Position numbers and translations under genes: made by a program. From the NCBI RefSeq assembly GCF_020073745.1, contig NZ_JAIRAU010000012.1:25303-89302 (forward strand): 64,000 nucleotides of DNA. The letters are read 5' to 3'. Numbering within the stretch: the first letter of the stretch is position 1; each line of letters opens with the position of its first letter. Below, piece by piece: positions 25,168 to 32,990 of this stretch. Under the pieces are notes generated by a model. It made no database searches. It saw nothing but the letters and a program-made list of their open reading frames with translations, and was not told where the DNA came from. Source of the stretch: Nannocystis pusilla (GTDB taxonomy: Bacteria; Myxococcota_A; Polyangia; Nannocystales; Nannocystaceae).

Positions 25168-25546
25168 CGGACGGATTTCATGGGCGACTCCGTTTCGACC
25201 GCAAACAAGGCGAACAGCGTTCGTGCTGGTGGTCACAAGCCGTTCGCCCACGAGCCGGCGCTTGAGCAGGGACGAGCAGCATCGAGCTGGACCACTCGCG
25301 CCGCGCAACGTTCTGCGCCTTCGGTAGGGCCTTGCCGTTGTCGAGGCGGCCCTTGTTCACCTCGGCGAGGAAATCGGGGCAGTGGGCCTCGGACCGCGCG
25401 TGAAAGAGCGGCCACAGCCAATTGCACGCGATCCACGGATGCCGGCGGCCAGGCGTGTGGCGTGCGGCGGCGGATCGGGCGCTTCGCCTGAGCATGCTTG
25501 CGTGCAGCGTCGCCTTGCTCATCCTGTGGATCTGGAGGTGGATGGC
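25168..25546. other. Divergent intergenic region, 379 bp, with possible gene relic
   Basis: Separates the minus cassette from the plus tandem array. On the minus strand about 25300-25440 reads as a protein-like stretch (HPWIACNWLWPLF, then HCPDFLAEVNKGRLDNGK) without a clear start or matching domain; it may be a fragment of a lost gene or chance. The plus strand ends with GGAGGTGG before the ATG at 25547. No promoter is called. Confidence 0.35.
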
Positions 25547-26791
25547 ATGTCATTGCGGCTCCATGGTCGTTCGTATGCACGAGCGTCGTTCGCCGTGTTC
25601 GCGCTCTTCAGCTCGAGCTCGACCGCGGGGGCCGGTGAGCGGAAATCTGAGTTTTGTTATACAGAGGAGGTGATTCCACCGCTCGGGATCCCCGACGAGG
25701 CGAGCGATTTCTTCGTCGATCTCGATCAGAGCGGTCGCGTCCTCCTCACCGCCGCTCAGGGGCCGTTCGGCGAATCGGACGACGCGAGCGAGGCTTTCAC
25801 GCGGGCGTATGTGTGGGCGGGTGCGGAGCCGCAGCCGATCGAGGTCGAAGGCTTCGCGCAGACGGACGGCCTGGCGCTGAACGAGCGCGGCGAGGTCCTG
25901 GTGCGCGCGGCGGTCGAGACCGGCGCCGCCGACGAGGTCGTTTGGGGACACGCGGTGGTGTGGAAGGCCGGCGAGGTCGTGGCCACCATCCCCGCGCCGG
26001 ACGGCCTCTCGTTTGACGAGGGGCGGATCAACGCGCACGGCCACGTGGCCCTGAGGTCGGAGTACGACTATACGTCCGATACGCCGGTACACGCCTATCT
26101 CTGGCGGGGCGACGCCCTCGCCGACCTGGGGGAGAGCGAGCTCCACGACTTCAACGACGCGGACGAGGTCGTCGGGTTCGACCGCGCCGTCCCTGGATAC
26201 GTCGTCTGGCGAGGGACCGAACGGCGCGTGCTGCCCACGAGTTGCCGGTCGCCGGTCGACTCGCCGGACGAGGCGCGAGTCAATCGGCATGGGCGGGTCG
26301 CGGCGGCGTTCGAGTGCGACTCGCGCCAGATCGGCATGACCTGGGCGGGTGACGAGGCGCTGGAGCTGCCGGGCGAAGGGGTCTGGATCGGCGATCTGAA
26401 CGACCACGGCGACATCGTCGGTTCGGTCGTGCTCGAGGAGCGCCGGGCGCCGGCGCTGTGGCGGGACGGCGAGCTCACGGTCATCCCGCTGCCGCAAGGA
26501 GTCGAGGGCGGACACATCGCGGAGATCAACGAACAGGGCCGTTTCATCGGCACGTTCGAGATCGACTTCATCCCCTACTTCTTCGTCGGCGACAGCGACG
26601 GCGCGCAGCAATTGTCCGACCAGTGGGGAGGGGTGATGGTCGTCGGCGAGATCAACGACGCCGGGGTCATCGTCAACGCGGTGGCCGGGGACGACGGGGA
26701 GTTCGAGACGACCTCGATCTGGCGCCCATGTGCGGTCGAAGGCATCCGCTCGGGGGTCATCAACCATAAGTCAGGGTCTCGTGATGGTTGA
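25547..26791 (+). CDS. HAF-like secreted repeat protein, paralogue 1 of 4
   Basis: Exported protein of 414 aa. A GGAGGTGG ribosome site fixes the ATG at 25547. After a signal peptide (to about residue 30) the mature protein opens with CYTEEVIPPLGI and consists of repeats of about 40-50 residues of the form IN.xGxVxx...VWxxGE...I..P.G, e.g. LALNERGEVLVR, GRINAHGHVALR, GDLNDHGDIVGS, GEINDAGVIVNA. This matches the pattern of HAF-repeat extracellular proteins and suggests a beta-propeller-like fold. It ends SIWRPC plus a short tail; the flanking cysteines may close the fold. First of four tandem paralogues; the next gene overlaps by eight bases. Role unknown. Confidence 0.82.
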   Translation: MSLRLHGRSYARASFAVFALFSSSSTAGAGERKSEFCYTEEVIPPLGIPDEASDFFVDLDQSGRVLLTAAQGPFGESDDASEAFTRAYVWAGAEPQPIEVEGFAQTDGLALNERGEVLVRAAVETGAADEVVWGHAVVWKAGEVVATIPAPDGLSFDEGRINAHGHVALRSEYDYTSDTPVHAYLWRGDALADLGESELHDFNDADEVVGFDRAVPGYVVWRGTERRVLPTSCRSPVDSPDEARVNRHGRVAAAFECDSRQIGMTWAGDEALELPGEGVWIGDLNDHGDIVGSVVLEERRAPALWRDGELTVIPLPQGVEGGHIAEINEQGRFIGTFEIDFIPYFFVGDSDGAQQLSDQWGGVMVVGEINDAGVIVNAVAGDDGEFETTSIWRPCAVEGIRSGVINHKSGSRDG

Positions 26792-28097
26792 CTCATCGCA
26801 TTTCGTGTCCTGGGTGCTACCGCATGCCGCGTCGAGCCCGAAGGGGAGGCGCCACGCCTGGCCCGCGCTGCCGCCCGTCGTGCTCGTGGGTGTCCTCGCG
26901 GCGCCCTGGCCGGGCTTCGCGGGCCAGACGAACGAGCCACCGACGACGGCGCGAGCGGACGACGCTCTTGCCGATTGTTACGTGCTCACGGTGATTCCGC
27001 CGGTCGGGATCGCGGAGGAGAACGGCCAGGCCCTCGTCGACCTCAACGAGCGCGGGCATGTGCTCCTCGACGCATTGCCCGAGGAGAGCGCCTGGGGGGA
27101 GGGTCGGGTGCCGCCTTCGGCGTTCGTCTGGACCGGCACCGATGCGGTTCCGATCGCGATCGAGGGGTTCTGGGAGACCCGCGCGGTCGAGATGAGCGAC
27201 GACGATTCGGTGCTCGTGCTCGCCCGCGAAGACGCCGAATCACGGCAGCGTCACGCGGCCGTATGGCGGGATGGAGAGGTCCTGGCGGTGATCGCCGCAC
27301 CCGACGGGGAGTATTTCTCCGCGGGGCGGATCAACCGGCGAGGCCACGTGGCGCTGCAGGCGATGCGCGAGGACTCGGGCTGGTGGGGGCCGTCGCGGGC
27401 TTACTTGTGGCGTGACGACGAGCTCACCGAACTCGGCGAATGGGAGCTCGGCGGGTTCGACGACGACGACGAAGTGTTCGGGTTCGACCCGGCGCAGGGA
27501 GAGATCGTGAAGTGGATCGACGAGACGACGGTATTGTCGACGACGTGCACGTCGCCGCTCGCCGCGGCCGAGGTGAAGGTCAGCGGCAACGGCAGGATCG
27601 CCGCCACCATCGAGTGCGAGGGCGAGCGGCACGCGGTCGCGTGGGTGGACGGAGAGCCGCGTGAGCTCCCCACGCTCGCGGGGAGGGACACCGCGGTGAT
27701 CGACGTGAACGAGCGCGGGGAGATCCTCGGCGAGGTGGTGGACGAGGCGGTGGCGAACGTTCCGGTGCTGTGGCGCGACGGCGTGCTCATCGAGCTGCCG
27801 GTTCCTCCGTCGCGGTACGACGGGTCTTACCGCGACATCAACGAAGCGGGCGCCACGGTCGGGGCGTTCACGCTCGAGCCGCCCAGCTTCGGCTCCGAGG
27901 AGTTCCACTTCTTCGTCGCCGACGACGACCAGGTGCAGAAGCTGCCTTACCCGGAGCCGATGCAGCAGTTCTTCGGCGTCGAGGCCCGACTCAACGACCG
28001 CGGCGATATCGTGGCGTCCGGGGACCACGAGGGTTACGACCGGCGGACGCTGCACTGGCGGCCCTGTGAGGACGGCCCGGACGAGACGTCGCCGTGA
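26784..28097 (+). CDS. HAF-like secreted repeat protein, paralogue 2 of 4
   Basis: Exported protein of 437 aa. The ATG at 26784 lies inside the 3' end of the previous gene, so translation is probably coupled. An extended signal peptide (hydrophobic core VVLVGVLAAPWPGFAG) is followed by CYVLTVIPPVGI, about seven repeats (DLNERGHVLLD, GRINRRGHVALQ, DVNERGEILGE, DINEAGATVGA, RLNDRGDIVAS) and the end HWRPC. It is acidic, with DDDD clusters. It is similar along its whole length to its three neighbours. An extracellular or periplasmic location is inferred from the leader. Confidence 0.82.
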   Translation: MVDSSHFVSWVLPHAASSPKGRRHAWPALPPVVLVGVLAAPWPGFAGQTNEPPTTARADDALADCYVLTVIPPVGIAEENGQALVDLNERGHVLLDALPEESAWGEGRVPPSAFVWTGTDAVPIAIEGFWETRAVEMSDDDSVLVLAREDAESRQRHAAVWRDGEVLAVIAAPDGEYFSAGRINRRGHVALQAMREDSGWWGPSRAYLWRDDELTELGEWELGGFDDDDEVFGFDPAQGEIVKWIDETTVLSTTCTSPLAAAEVKVSGNGRIAATIECEGERHAVAWVDGEPRELPTLAGRDTAVIDVNERGEILGEVVDEAVANVPVLWRDGVLIELPVPPSRYDGSYRDINEAGATVGAFTLEPPSFGSEEFHFFVADDDQVQKLPYPEPMQQFFGVEARLNDRGDIVASGDHEGYDRRTLHWRPCEDGPDETSP

Positions 28098-28135
28098 TTC
28101 TCGCGGCCGAGGCACGAAGGTCGGAGGATTTCACC

Positions 28136-29395
28136 ATGCATCCATTGTCGCGCACGCGTCTTCCCGGGTCTCGCGCCCGGGCTGTCATGAACGAGCGGCC
28201 GTCGCTCGCGCCGGTGGTGCTCGCTGCGGTGCTGGCGGCGCCTTCGTCCGGCTTCGCCCGCGCCGGCGACCCGCTCCCCGCCTGTTACGAGCTCATGCTC
28301 GTCCCGCCGCTCGAGCCCGAATACGAGCGGGGACAGGTCCTGCGAGACATGAACGAGAACGGCGTCGTCCTGCTCGACGGCGTGCTCGACGCCGACAGCG
28401 TGGGCGACCTCCCGCAACGTCAGACGGCGTACACGTGGACCGGAGCCGAGGCCGTCCCCATCCTGATCGACGGGCTCATGCACACCCAGGGTCTGGCGAT
28501 CAACGACCGCGACGAGGTCCTGGTCCTCGGCGGCCATGACGCGGACGTGTTCAACGGCTCCTGGACCGAGGCCGTGGTCTGGAAAGACGGCGAGGTCCTG
28601 GTGAGGATCTCCGGGCTGGAAGATTTCTCCTTCGAGCCCGCGGGCTGGATCAACGAGCGCGGTCATGTCGCCCTGAGGTCGGTTTACGAGCGGGAGGTCT
28701 ATCGATGGGCAGAAGGCAGGTTCGAGTCGCTCGGATCGTGGGACGCCGTCGCCCTCCTCGACGATGACGCAGTGGTCGGATTCGACGACGTCGCCGGTGA
28801 GATCGTCCGGTGGGGCGATGAACGGACCGTGCTGCCCTCGCCCTGCGAATCTTCGCTGCAGTCCTTCTGGCCGAAGTTCAGCCGGGAAGGCGAGATGGCG
28901 GCGACCTACGAGTGTGACGGGGAGAGCCACGGCGCGATCTGGGACGATGGCGAGGCGCGAGAGCTGGCGAATCCGCTGGGCGGAGATATCAGCCTCATTG
29001 ATGTGAACGATCGTGGCGATGTCCTCGGGGTCCTCTGGACGAGCGAAGACGGCGCCCGGGTCCCCGTGTCGTGGCGGGGCGACGGTGAGCTCGCGGAGCT
29101 CCCCGTCCCGCCCGGGATGGAGAGCAGCGAGTTCTGGGCGATGAACGAGCATGGCCTGCTCGTCGGCGTCTTCGCCCGGGGCGACCCCAAGGAGCTCCAC
29201 TTCTTCGTCAGCGACGGCGACGAGGTGATGGAGCTCCCCGGCCCTGCGCTGGTGGTCGGGGATGAGTTCTCGATCCCGCGCCTCCTCATCGACGATCACG
29301 GCGACGTCGTCGCGTCCGTCGAAGGCGAGTTCGACATCTATCGATTTCCTACGTTGTACTGGCGGCCCTGCGCGGGTGAAGCCGGCAAGTCATAG
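28136..29395 (+). CDS. HAF-like secreted repeat protein, paralogue 3 of 4
   Basis: Exported protein of 419 aa. The ATG at 28136 is preferred because GGAGG lies nine bases before it; a GTG at 28094 in the same frame overlaps the previous stop. A signal peptide with core LAPVVLAAVLAAPSSGFA is followed by CYELMLVPPLEP and repeats (DMNENGVVLLD, AINDRDEVLVL, GWINERGHVALR, DVNDRGDVLGV, AMNEHGLLVGV), ending YWRPC plus a short tail. Same architecture as its neighbours; spacing to the next gene is 25 bp. Confidence 0.82.
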   Translation: MHPLSRTRLPGSRARAVMNERPSLAPVVLAAVLAAPSSGFARAGDPLPACYELMLVPPLEPEYERGQVLRDMNENGVVLLDGVLDADSVGDLPQRQTAYTWTGAEAVPILIDGLMHTQGLAINDRDEVLVLGGHDADVFNGSWTEAVVWKDGEVLVRISGLEDFSFEPAGWINERGHVALRSVYEREVYRWAEGRFESLGSWDAVALLDDDAVVGFDDVAGEIVRWGDERTVLPSPCESSLQSFWPKFSREGEMAATYECDGESHGAIWDDGEARELANPLGGDISLIDVNDRGDVLGVLWTSEDGARVPVSWRGDGELAELPVPPGMESSEFWAMNEHGLLVGVFARGDPKELHFFVSDGDEVMELPGPALVVGDEFSIPRLLIDDHGDVVASVEGEFDIYRFPTLYWRPCAGEAGKS

Positions 29396-29420
29396 TCGTG
29401 GTGCCCACCGGAGATTCGCC

Positions 29421-30719
29421 ATGCAAGACGCTTCGCCTCCACGTTCCTCACCGCACCGGCGGCGCCGGGCGCCGTCCTGGCCGCCGCGGCTCGCCTTCAC
29501 CGCAGCGCTGGCAGCGTCCGGCGCCGGGCTCGCGCGCGAACCGGAGACGACGGCGCGGGCCGGCGACGCGCTCGCCGAGTGCTATGAGCGCACCGTCGTC
29601 CCGCCGCTGGGGCTCGTCGACGAGAGCGGCCAGCGGCTGCGCGGCCTGAACGAGCACGGCGTCGTGCTCCTCGACGCGCTGCCGCACCGCGGCCCGGCGT
29701 GGTACGCGGGCGAGACCGGGCAGACGGCGTTCGTGTGGGCCGACGGCGAGGCGAGACCGATCGAGATCGACGGGCTCGTCCAGACGCTCGCGGTCGACAT
29801 CAACGACCGCGACGAGGTCCTGGTCTTCGGGACATCCGAAGTGGGGGTGCTCCCGCGCTGGACCGAGGCCGCGCTGTGGCAGGACGGGGCGCTCGCGGCC
29901 AGGTTCTCGAGCCCGAGCGGCGTCCCGTTCGCCCACGGCGAGCTCAACGAGCGCGGGCACCTGGTGCTGGCGACCCGGGCGGTCACCACGCTCGCGGCGG
30001 AGGCCCCGGGACGGGTCTATCGCTGGCGCGGCGACGACCTCGAGGATCTCGGCGAGGGGCGCGTTCTGGCCTTCGGCGACGACGACACGGTCTTCGGGGT
30101 CGACTACGTGCCAGCGGAGCTCCACGGGACGGAAGTGATGGAGGAGAGGCTGGTCCAGTGGGGCGCCGAGAAGACGGTCTTGCCGACGACGTGTGAACCG
30201 TACGGCATCGGCCCCGTGGAGCTGAGCCCGCATGGAAGGGCCGTGGTCACGTACGACTGCGACGTCGGACGGCGCTCGGACGTCTGGGTCGACGGCGAGG
30301 CGCGAATGTTGCCGGTCCTCATGCGTGATGTCACCGAGGCGCTCGACTTGAACGACAGCGGGGACATCATCGGCCTCGCCATGACCAAGCACCTGGAGAT
30401 GGTCCCGGTGTTGTGGCGAGGCGAGGCGATCCGCAGGCTGCCGACGCCGCCTTCGGCGCACGACGGGAGGTACACCGACATCAATCGGCACGGTCTCATG
30501 GTCGGGGTGTTCGACCAACTCGCCGACGACAAAGACGTCGATCTGCCGCTCTTCTATGTCAGCAACGGCAGGGCTGTGGCGGAACTGCCGTACCCGTCCC
30601 CGACGATGGGATACGGCGAGGCGTCCGCGCTCATGAACGATCGCGGGGACATCGTCGGGAGTACGGACAATCTCGGCTCCGACCATCGCACGATGCTCTG
30701 GCGCGCCTGCGAGCTCTGA
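29421..30719 (+). CDS. HAF-like secreted repeat protein, paralogue 4 of 4
   Basis: Exported protein of 432 aa. The ATG at 29421 has GGAG eight bases upstream. After an Arg-rich n-region and hydrophobic core (LAFTAALAASGAGLA) come CYERTVVPPLGL and repeats (GLNEHGVVLLD, DINDRDEVLVF, ELNERGHLVLA, DLNDSGDIIGL, DINRHGLMVGV, LMNDRGDIVGS), ending LWRACEL. It closes the four-gene array. The arginine-rich leader could be Tat-like, but no clear twin-Arg motif is present. No partner gene reveals a pathway. Confidence 0.82.
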   Translation: MQDASPPRSSPHRRRRAPSWPPRLAFTAALAASGAGLAREPETTARAGDALAECYERTVVPPLGLVDESGQRLRGLNEHGVVLLDALPHRGPAWYAGETGQTAFVWADGEARPIEIDGLVQTLAVDINDRDEVLVFGTSEVGVLPRWTEAALWQDGALAARFSSPSGVPFAHGELNERGHLVLATRAVTTLAAEAPGRVYRWRGDDLEDLGEGRVLAFGDDDTVFGVDYVPAELHGTEVMEERLVQWGAEKTVLPTTCEPYGIGPVELSPHGRAVVTYDCDVGRRSDVWVDGEARMLPVLMRDVTEALDLNDSGDIIGLAMTKHLEMVPVLWRGEAIRRLPTPPSAHDGRYTDINRHGLMVGVFDQLADDKDVDLPLFYVSNGRAVAELPYPSPTMGYGEASALMNDRGDIVGSTDNLGSDHRTMLWRACEL

Positions 30720-30843
30720 TCGCCGGCGTCGACCGATCGTCAGCCAGCGGCGTCGATGGTACCCGACCGCGAGTTCGGGGCCGTGCGGGAGGAGCCCGGG
30801 TGCGGTTCAGGGCCCCGCAGGCTCGCTCCGCTGCGGTGTGCGG

Positions 30844-30869
30844 CGGTCCGTGGTGGTCGCCGCGGACCG
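30844..30869. terminator. Weak hairpin between convergent genes
   Basis: CGGTCCG (30844-30850) pairs with CGGACCG (30863-30869) over a 12-base loop, between the end of the fourth repeat-protein gene and the convergent ankyrin gene. The stem is short and lacks a U-tract, so this is tentative. Confidence 0.3.
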
Positions 30870-30883
30870 GGTGTCGAGGCGGT

Positions 30884-31930
30884 TCAAGTCCCGCGGGACT
30901 TGCTCCGCTTCGGCGCGGGCTTGGCCGCGGTCGTGGTGGCGGGCTTGGCCGCGGGGGCCCTGGAAGCCTTCGCGGTGCGCTTGGCCGCGGGGGCCTTGCC
31001 GGCCTTCGCCGCGGGCCTGGGGGCGGCCATCGCGGCGCGCAGCAGTTCCGCCGCGGGTTTGTTGCCGATCATTTCGGCGAGCGCGAGCGGGGTCTTGCCG
31101 TCGACGTCTTTGGCGTGCGGGTCCGCGCCCATGGCGAGGAGGAGGCGCGTGTGCTCCTCCATCCCCGCGCTCAGCCAGTAGGCCGGGTCACAGAAGGCGG
31201 CGTCGTGCAGGGCGGTGCGGCTCCACTGGCCCTTGATGTCGATGTTCATGCCGCGCTCGAGCAGCAGGCGGATCACGTCCGTGCGGCCGGCCACGCTCGC
31301 CCACTGGAGCGTGTTCTGGCCCGCGCCGCCGACGCGTTTCTTCGGATCGGCGCCGGCGTCGAGCAGGAACCGCACGACCTCGACGTGGCCCGCCCGGGCC
31401 GCGCAGGCCAGCGGGAGATCGCCGTCGATCTTCGCGTTGATGTCGGGACCTGTCTTCACCCATGCGCTCACCTCGTCGAGGCGACCCGCGGAGCACGCCT
31501 CGAGGATCTTCAGCTCGCCGACCTTGTGGCCGAGCAGGTCGTCGGCGCCGAGGTCCCCCTGGCTCGGGCGGAACATCGCGGGGGGGATCGTGCCGCGCTC
31601 GGCCGGGATGGCGCCGGCCGTCGCGACGTGCGTGGTCGGATCGAAGGCGATGACGTCGGGGTAACGGTCCGCGACGACGCGCTCCTCGATCGTCCGGACC
31701 AGCGCGTGATCCCTCCTGGCGAAATCAGGCACCTCCTCCGGCGAGCTGAATTGCTGGTAGAAGCCCGGCTTGGTCAGCCAATAGATCAGGAGCGCGGTCG
31801 CGCGATCGCACGCTGCGTCGTCGAGGATCCGCAGGAGAGCACGCGGACCGTCGTCCCAGTTGTGATGGTAGGCCGCGAGGAACAGCTCGTGTGTCCTCGT
31901 CAGCGGTCGAACCTCGTGGGCGCCGGGCAT
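30884..31930 (-). CDS. DUF4274 and ankyrin-repeat protein with Lys/Ala tail
   Basis: Cytoplasmic protein of 348 aa (ATG 31930; another ATG three codons upstream at 31939). The N-terminal about 130 residues match the DUF4274 pattern (HNWDDGPRALLRIL, CDRATALLIYWLTKP). Ankyrin repeats follow (about 135-285): DGDLPLACAARAGHVEVVRFL, NTLQWASVAGRTDVIRLLLERG, RTALHDAAF, GKTPLALAEMIGNKPAAELL. The last 50 residues are a Lys/Ala/Pro-rich tail (KAPAAKRTAKASRAPAAK) like histone-H1-type or nucleic-acid-binding tails. It is likely a protein-binding module; partner unknown. Confidence 0.84.
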   Translation of the reverse strand: MPGAHEVRPLTRTHELFLAAYHHNWDDGPRALLRILDDAACDRATALLIYWLTKPGFYQQFSSPEEVPDFARRDHALVRTIEERVVADRYPDVIAFDPTTHVATAGAIPAERGTIPPAMFRPSQGDLGADDLLGHKVGELKILEACSAGRLDEVSAWVKTGPDINAKIDGDLPLACAARAGHVEVVRFLLDAGADPKKRVGGAGQNTLQWASVAGRTDVIRLLLERGMNIDIKGQWSRTALHDAAFCDPAYWLSAGMEEHTRLLLAMGADPHAKDVDGKTPLALAEMIGNKPAAELLRAAMAAPRPAAKAGKAPAAKRTAKASRAPAAKPATTTAAKPAPKRSKSRGT

Positions 31931-32008
31931 GGCGACCATGATGCGCCCGCTCGTCGCGAGGGCCGCGGACGCGCCGCGAGGGCCGCGGTGCCTATCCGCA
32001 CGCGCTCG

Positions 32009-32890
32009 TCACGGCGCAGTCGGGCTCGCCTCGACTGCGCCGGGCTCGTTCGCGGGCTCGGCCGGGGCGGGCGCGAGGACCGTGCGGAAGGCCCGCAGCG
32101 CGGACGCGTGGAAGATCGTGCTGTGGTGCTCGTCGGGCATCGGCTCGTGGTGCCAGCGCACGCCCGGCGCGTCGACCTCGCGCAGCGCGTCGACGATGGA
32201 CTGCACGTGTCGCTGGATCTCCGGCTCGTCGGAGGTCGCGACGTAGAGCGTCCGCGGCGGCTGCCCGGGCCGCTGCAGCAGCGGCGCCGCCTGCTGCACG
32301 AGCGACCCGCGGCTCCACCACACGCTCGGGTCGACGGCGACGTAGGTATCGAACAGCCCGGGCTCGAGGAAGAACGTCTCGAGCACGAACAGGCCGGCCA
32401 GCGATTCGCCGACGATCGCCGACTCGTCGGTGGTGCGAAAGCGTCGCTGGATCTCCGGCATCAGCTCATCGCGGATGAACCGGCGGAATGCAGCCGAGCC
32501 GCCGACGCGCGGGGCGATCTTGCGGTCCTCCGGATCGTCGGTCGGGCCGGTGAGGTCGCGGCGGCGCTCGGTGTTCTCGATGCCCACGACCAGGAACGGC
32601 CGCATGGTCCCGTTGACCGTCGAGACCTGGACGATCCCGGTGATATGATGGAAGTCCTCGTGCATGCCGCCGTCGGGCATGTAGAGCACGGGCAGGGGCG
32701 GGCCGCCCGCGTCGTGGCCGGGTGGGGTGTAGACATTGATCCGTCGCGTCTCGCCGAGCACCCGCGAGTCGATCGTGATCGAGCGACCGAGCACGAGCTC
32801 GGCGGGCGCCGGCGCCCGCCCGGATCGAGGTGCCGCACAGGCGCACAGGCACGTCAGCAGGCAGGCGAGTGGGACGGTGCAGCGATGCAT
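32009..32890 (-). CDS. Esterase of the enterochelin esterase/esterase D type, lipoprotein
   Basis: Alpha/beta-hydrolase of 293 aa. A leader (MHRCTVPLACLLTCLCAC) ends in a lipobox-like segment. Conserved blocks: RRINVYTPPGHDAGGPPLPVL, YMPDGG, PFLVVGIENTERRRDLTGP, the nucleophile elbow GESLAG, and the C-terminal DEHHSTIFHASALRAF with the catalytic His. These are typical of secreted Fes/EsD-like hydrolases (YbbA-like). The ATG at 32890 starts the signal peptide. It stands between the ankyrin gene and the uvrA-like gene, with no evident operon partner. Substrate not predictable. Confidence 0.86.
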   Translation of the reverse strand: MHRCTVPLACLLTCLCACAAPRSGRAPAPAELVLGRSITIDSRVLGETRRINVYTPPGHDAGGPPLPVLYMPDGGMHEDFHHITGIVQVSTVNGTMRPFLVVGIENTERRRDLTGPTDDPEDRKIAPRVGGSAAFRRFIRDELMPEIQRRFRTTDESAIVGESLAGLFVLETFFLEPGLFDTYVAVDPSVWWSRGSLVQQAAPLLQRPGQPPRTLYVATSDEPEIQRHVQSIVDALREVDAPGVRWHHEPMPDEHHSTIFHASALRAFRTVLAPAPAEPANEPGAVEASPTAP

Positions 32891-32990
32891 GCGAGCCCGG
32901 CCCGGGACCTGAACACGGAAGCGCGCGCGGGTCAAGCCGCGCGAGGTGACGGCGACGGTGTGGGCAATGGGCGCTCGCCGTGGCGGCCCG

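Noticed and set aside
25178..25522. A possible 114-aa gene leading the copy A cassette
   Set aside because: Only its middle third looks protein-like, there is no ribosome site, and copy B has no counterpart; kept as a possible relic only.
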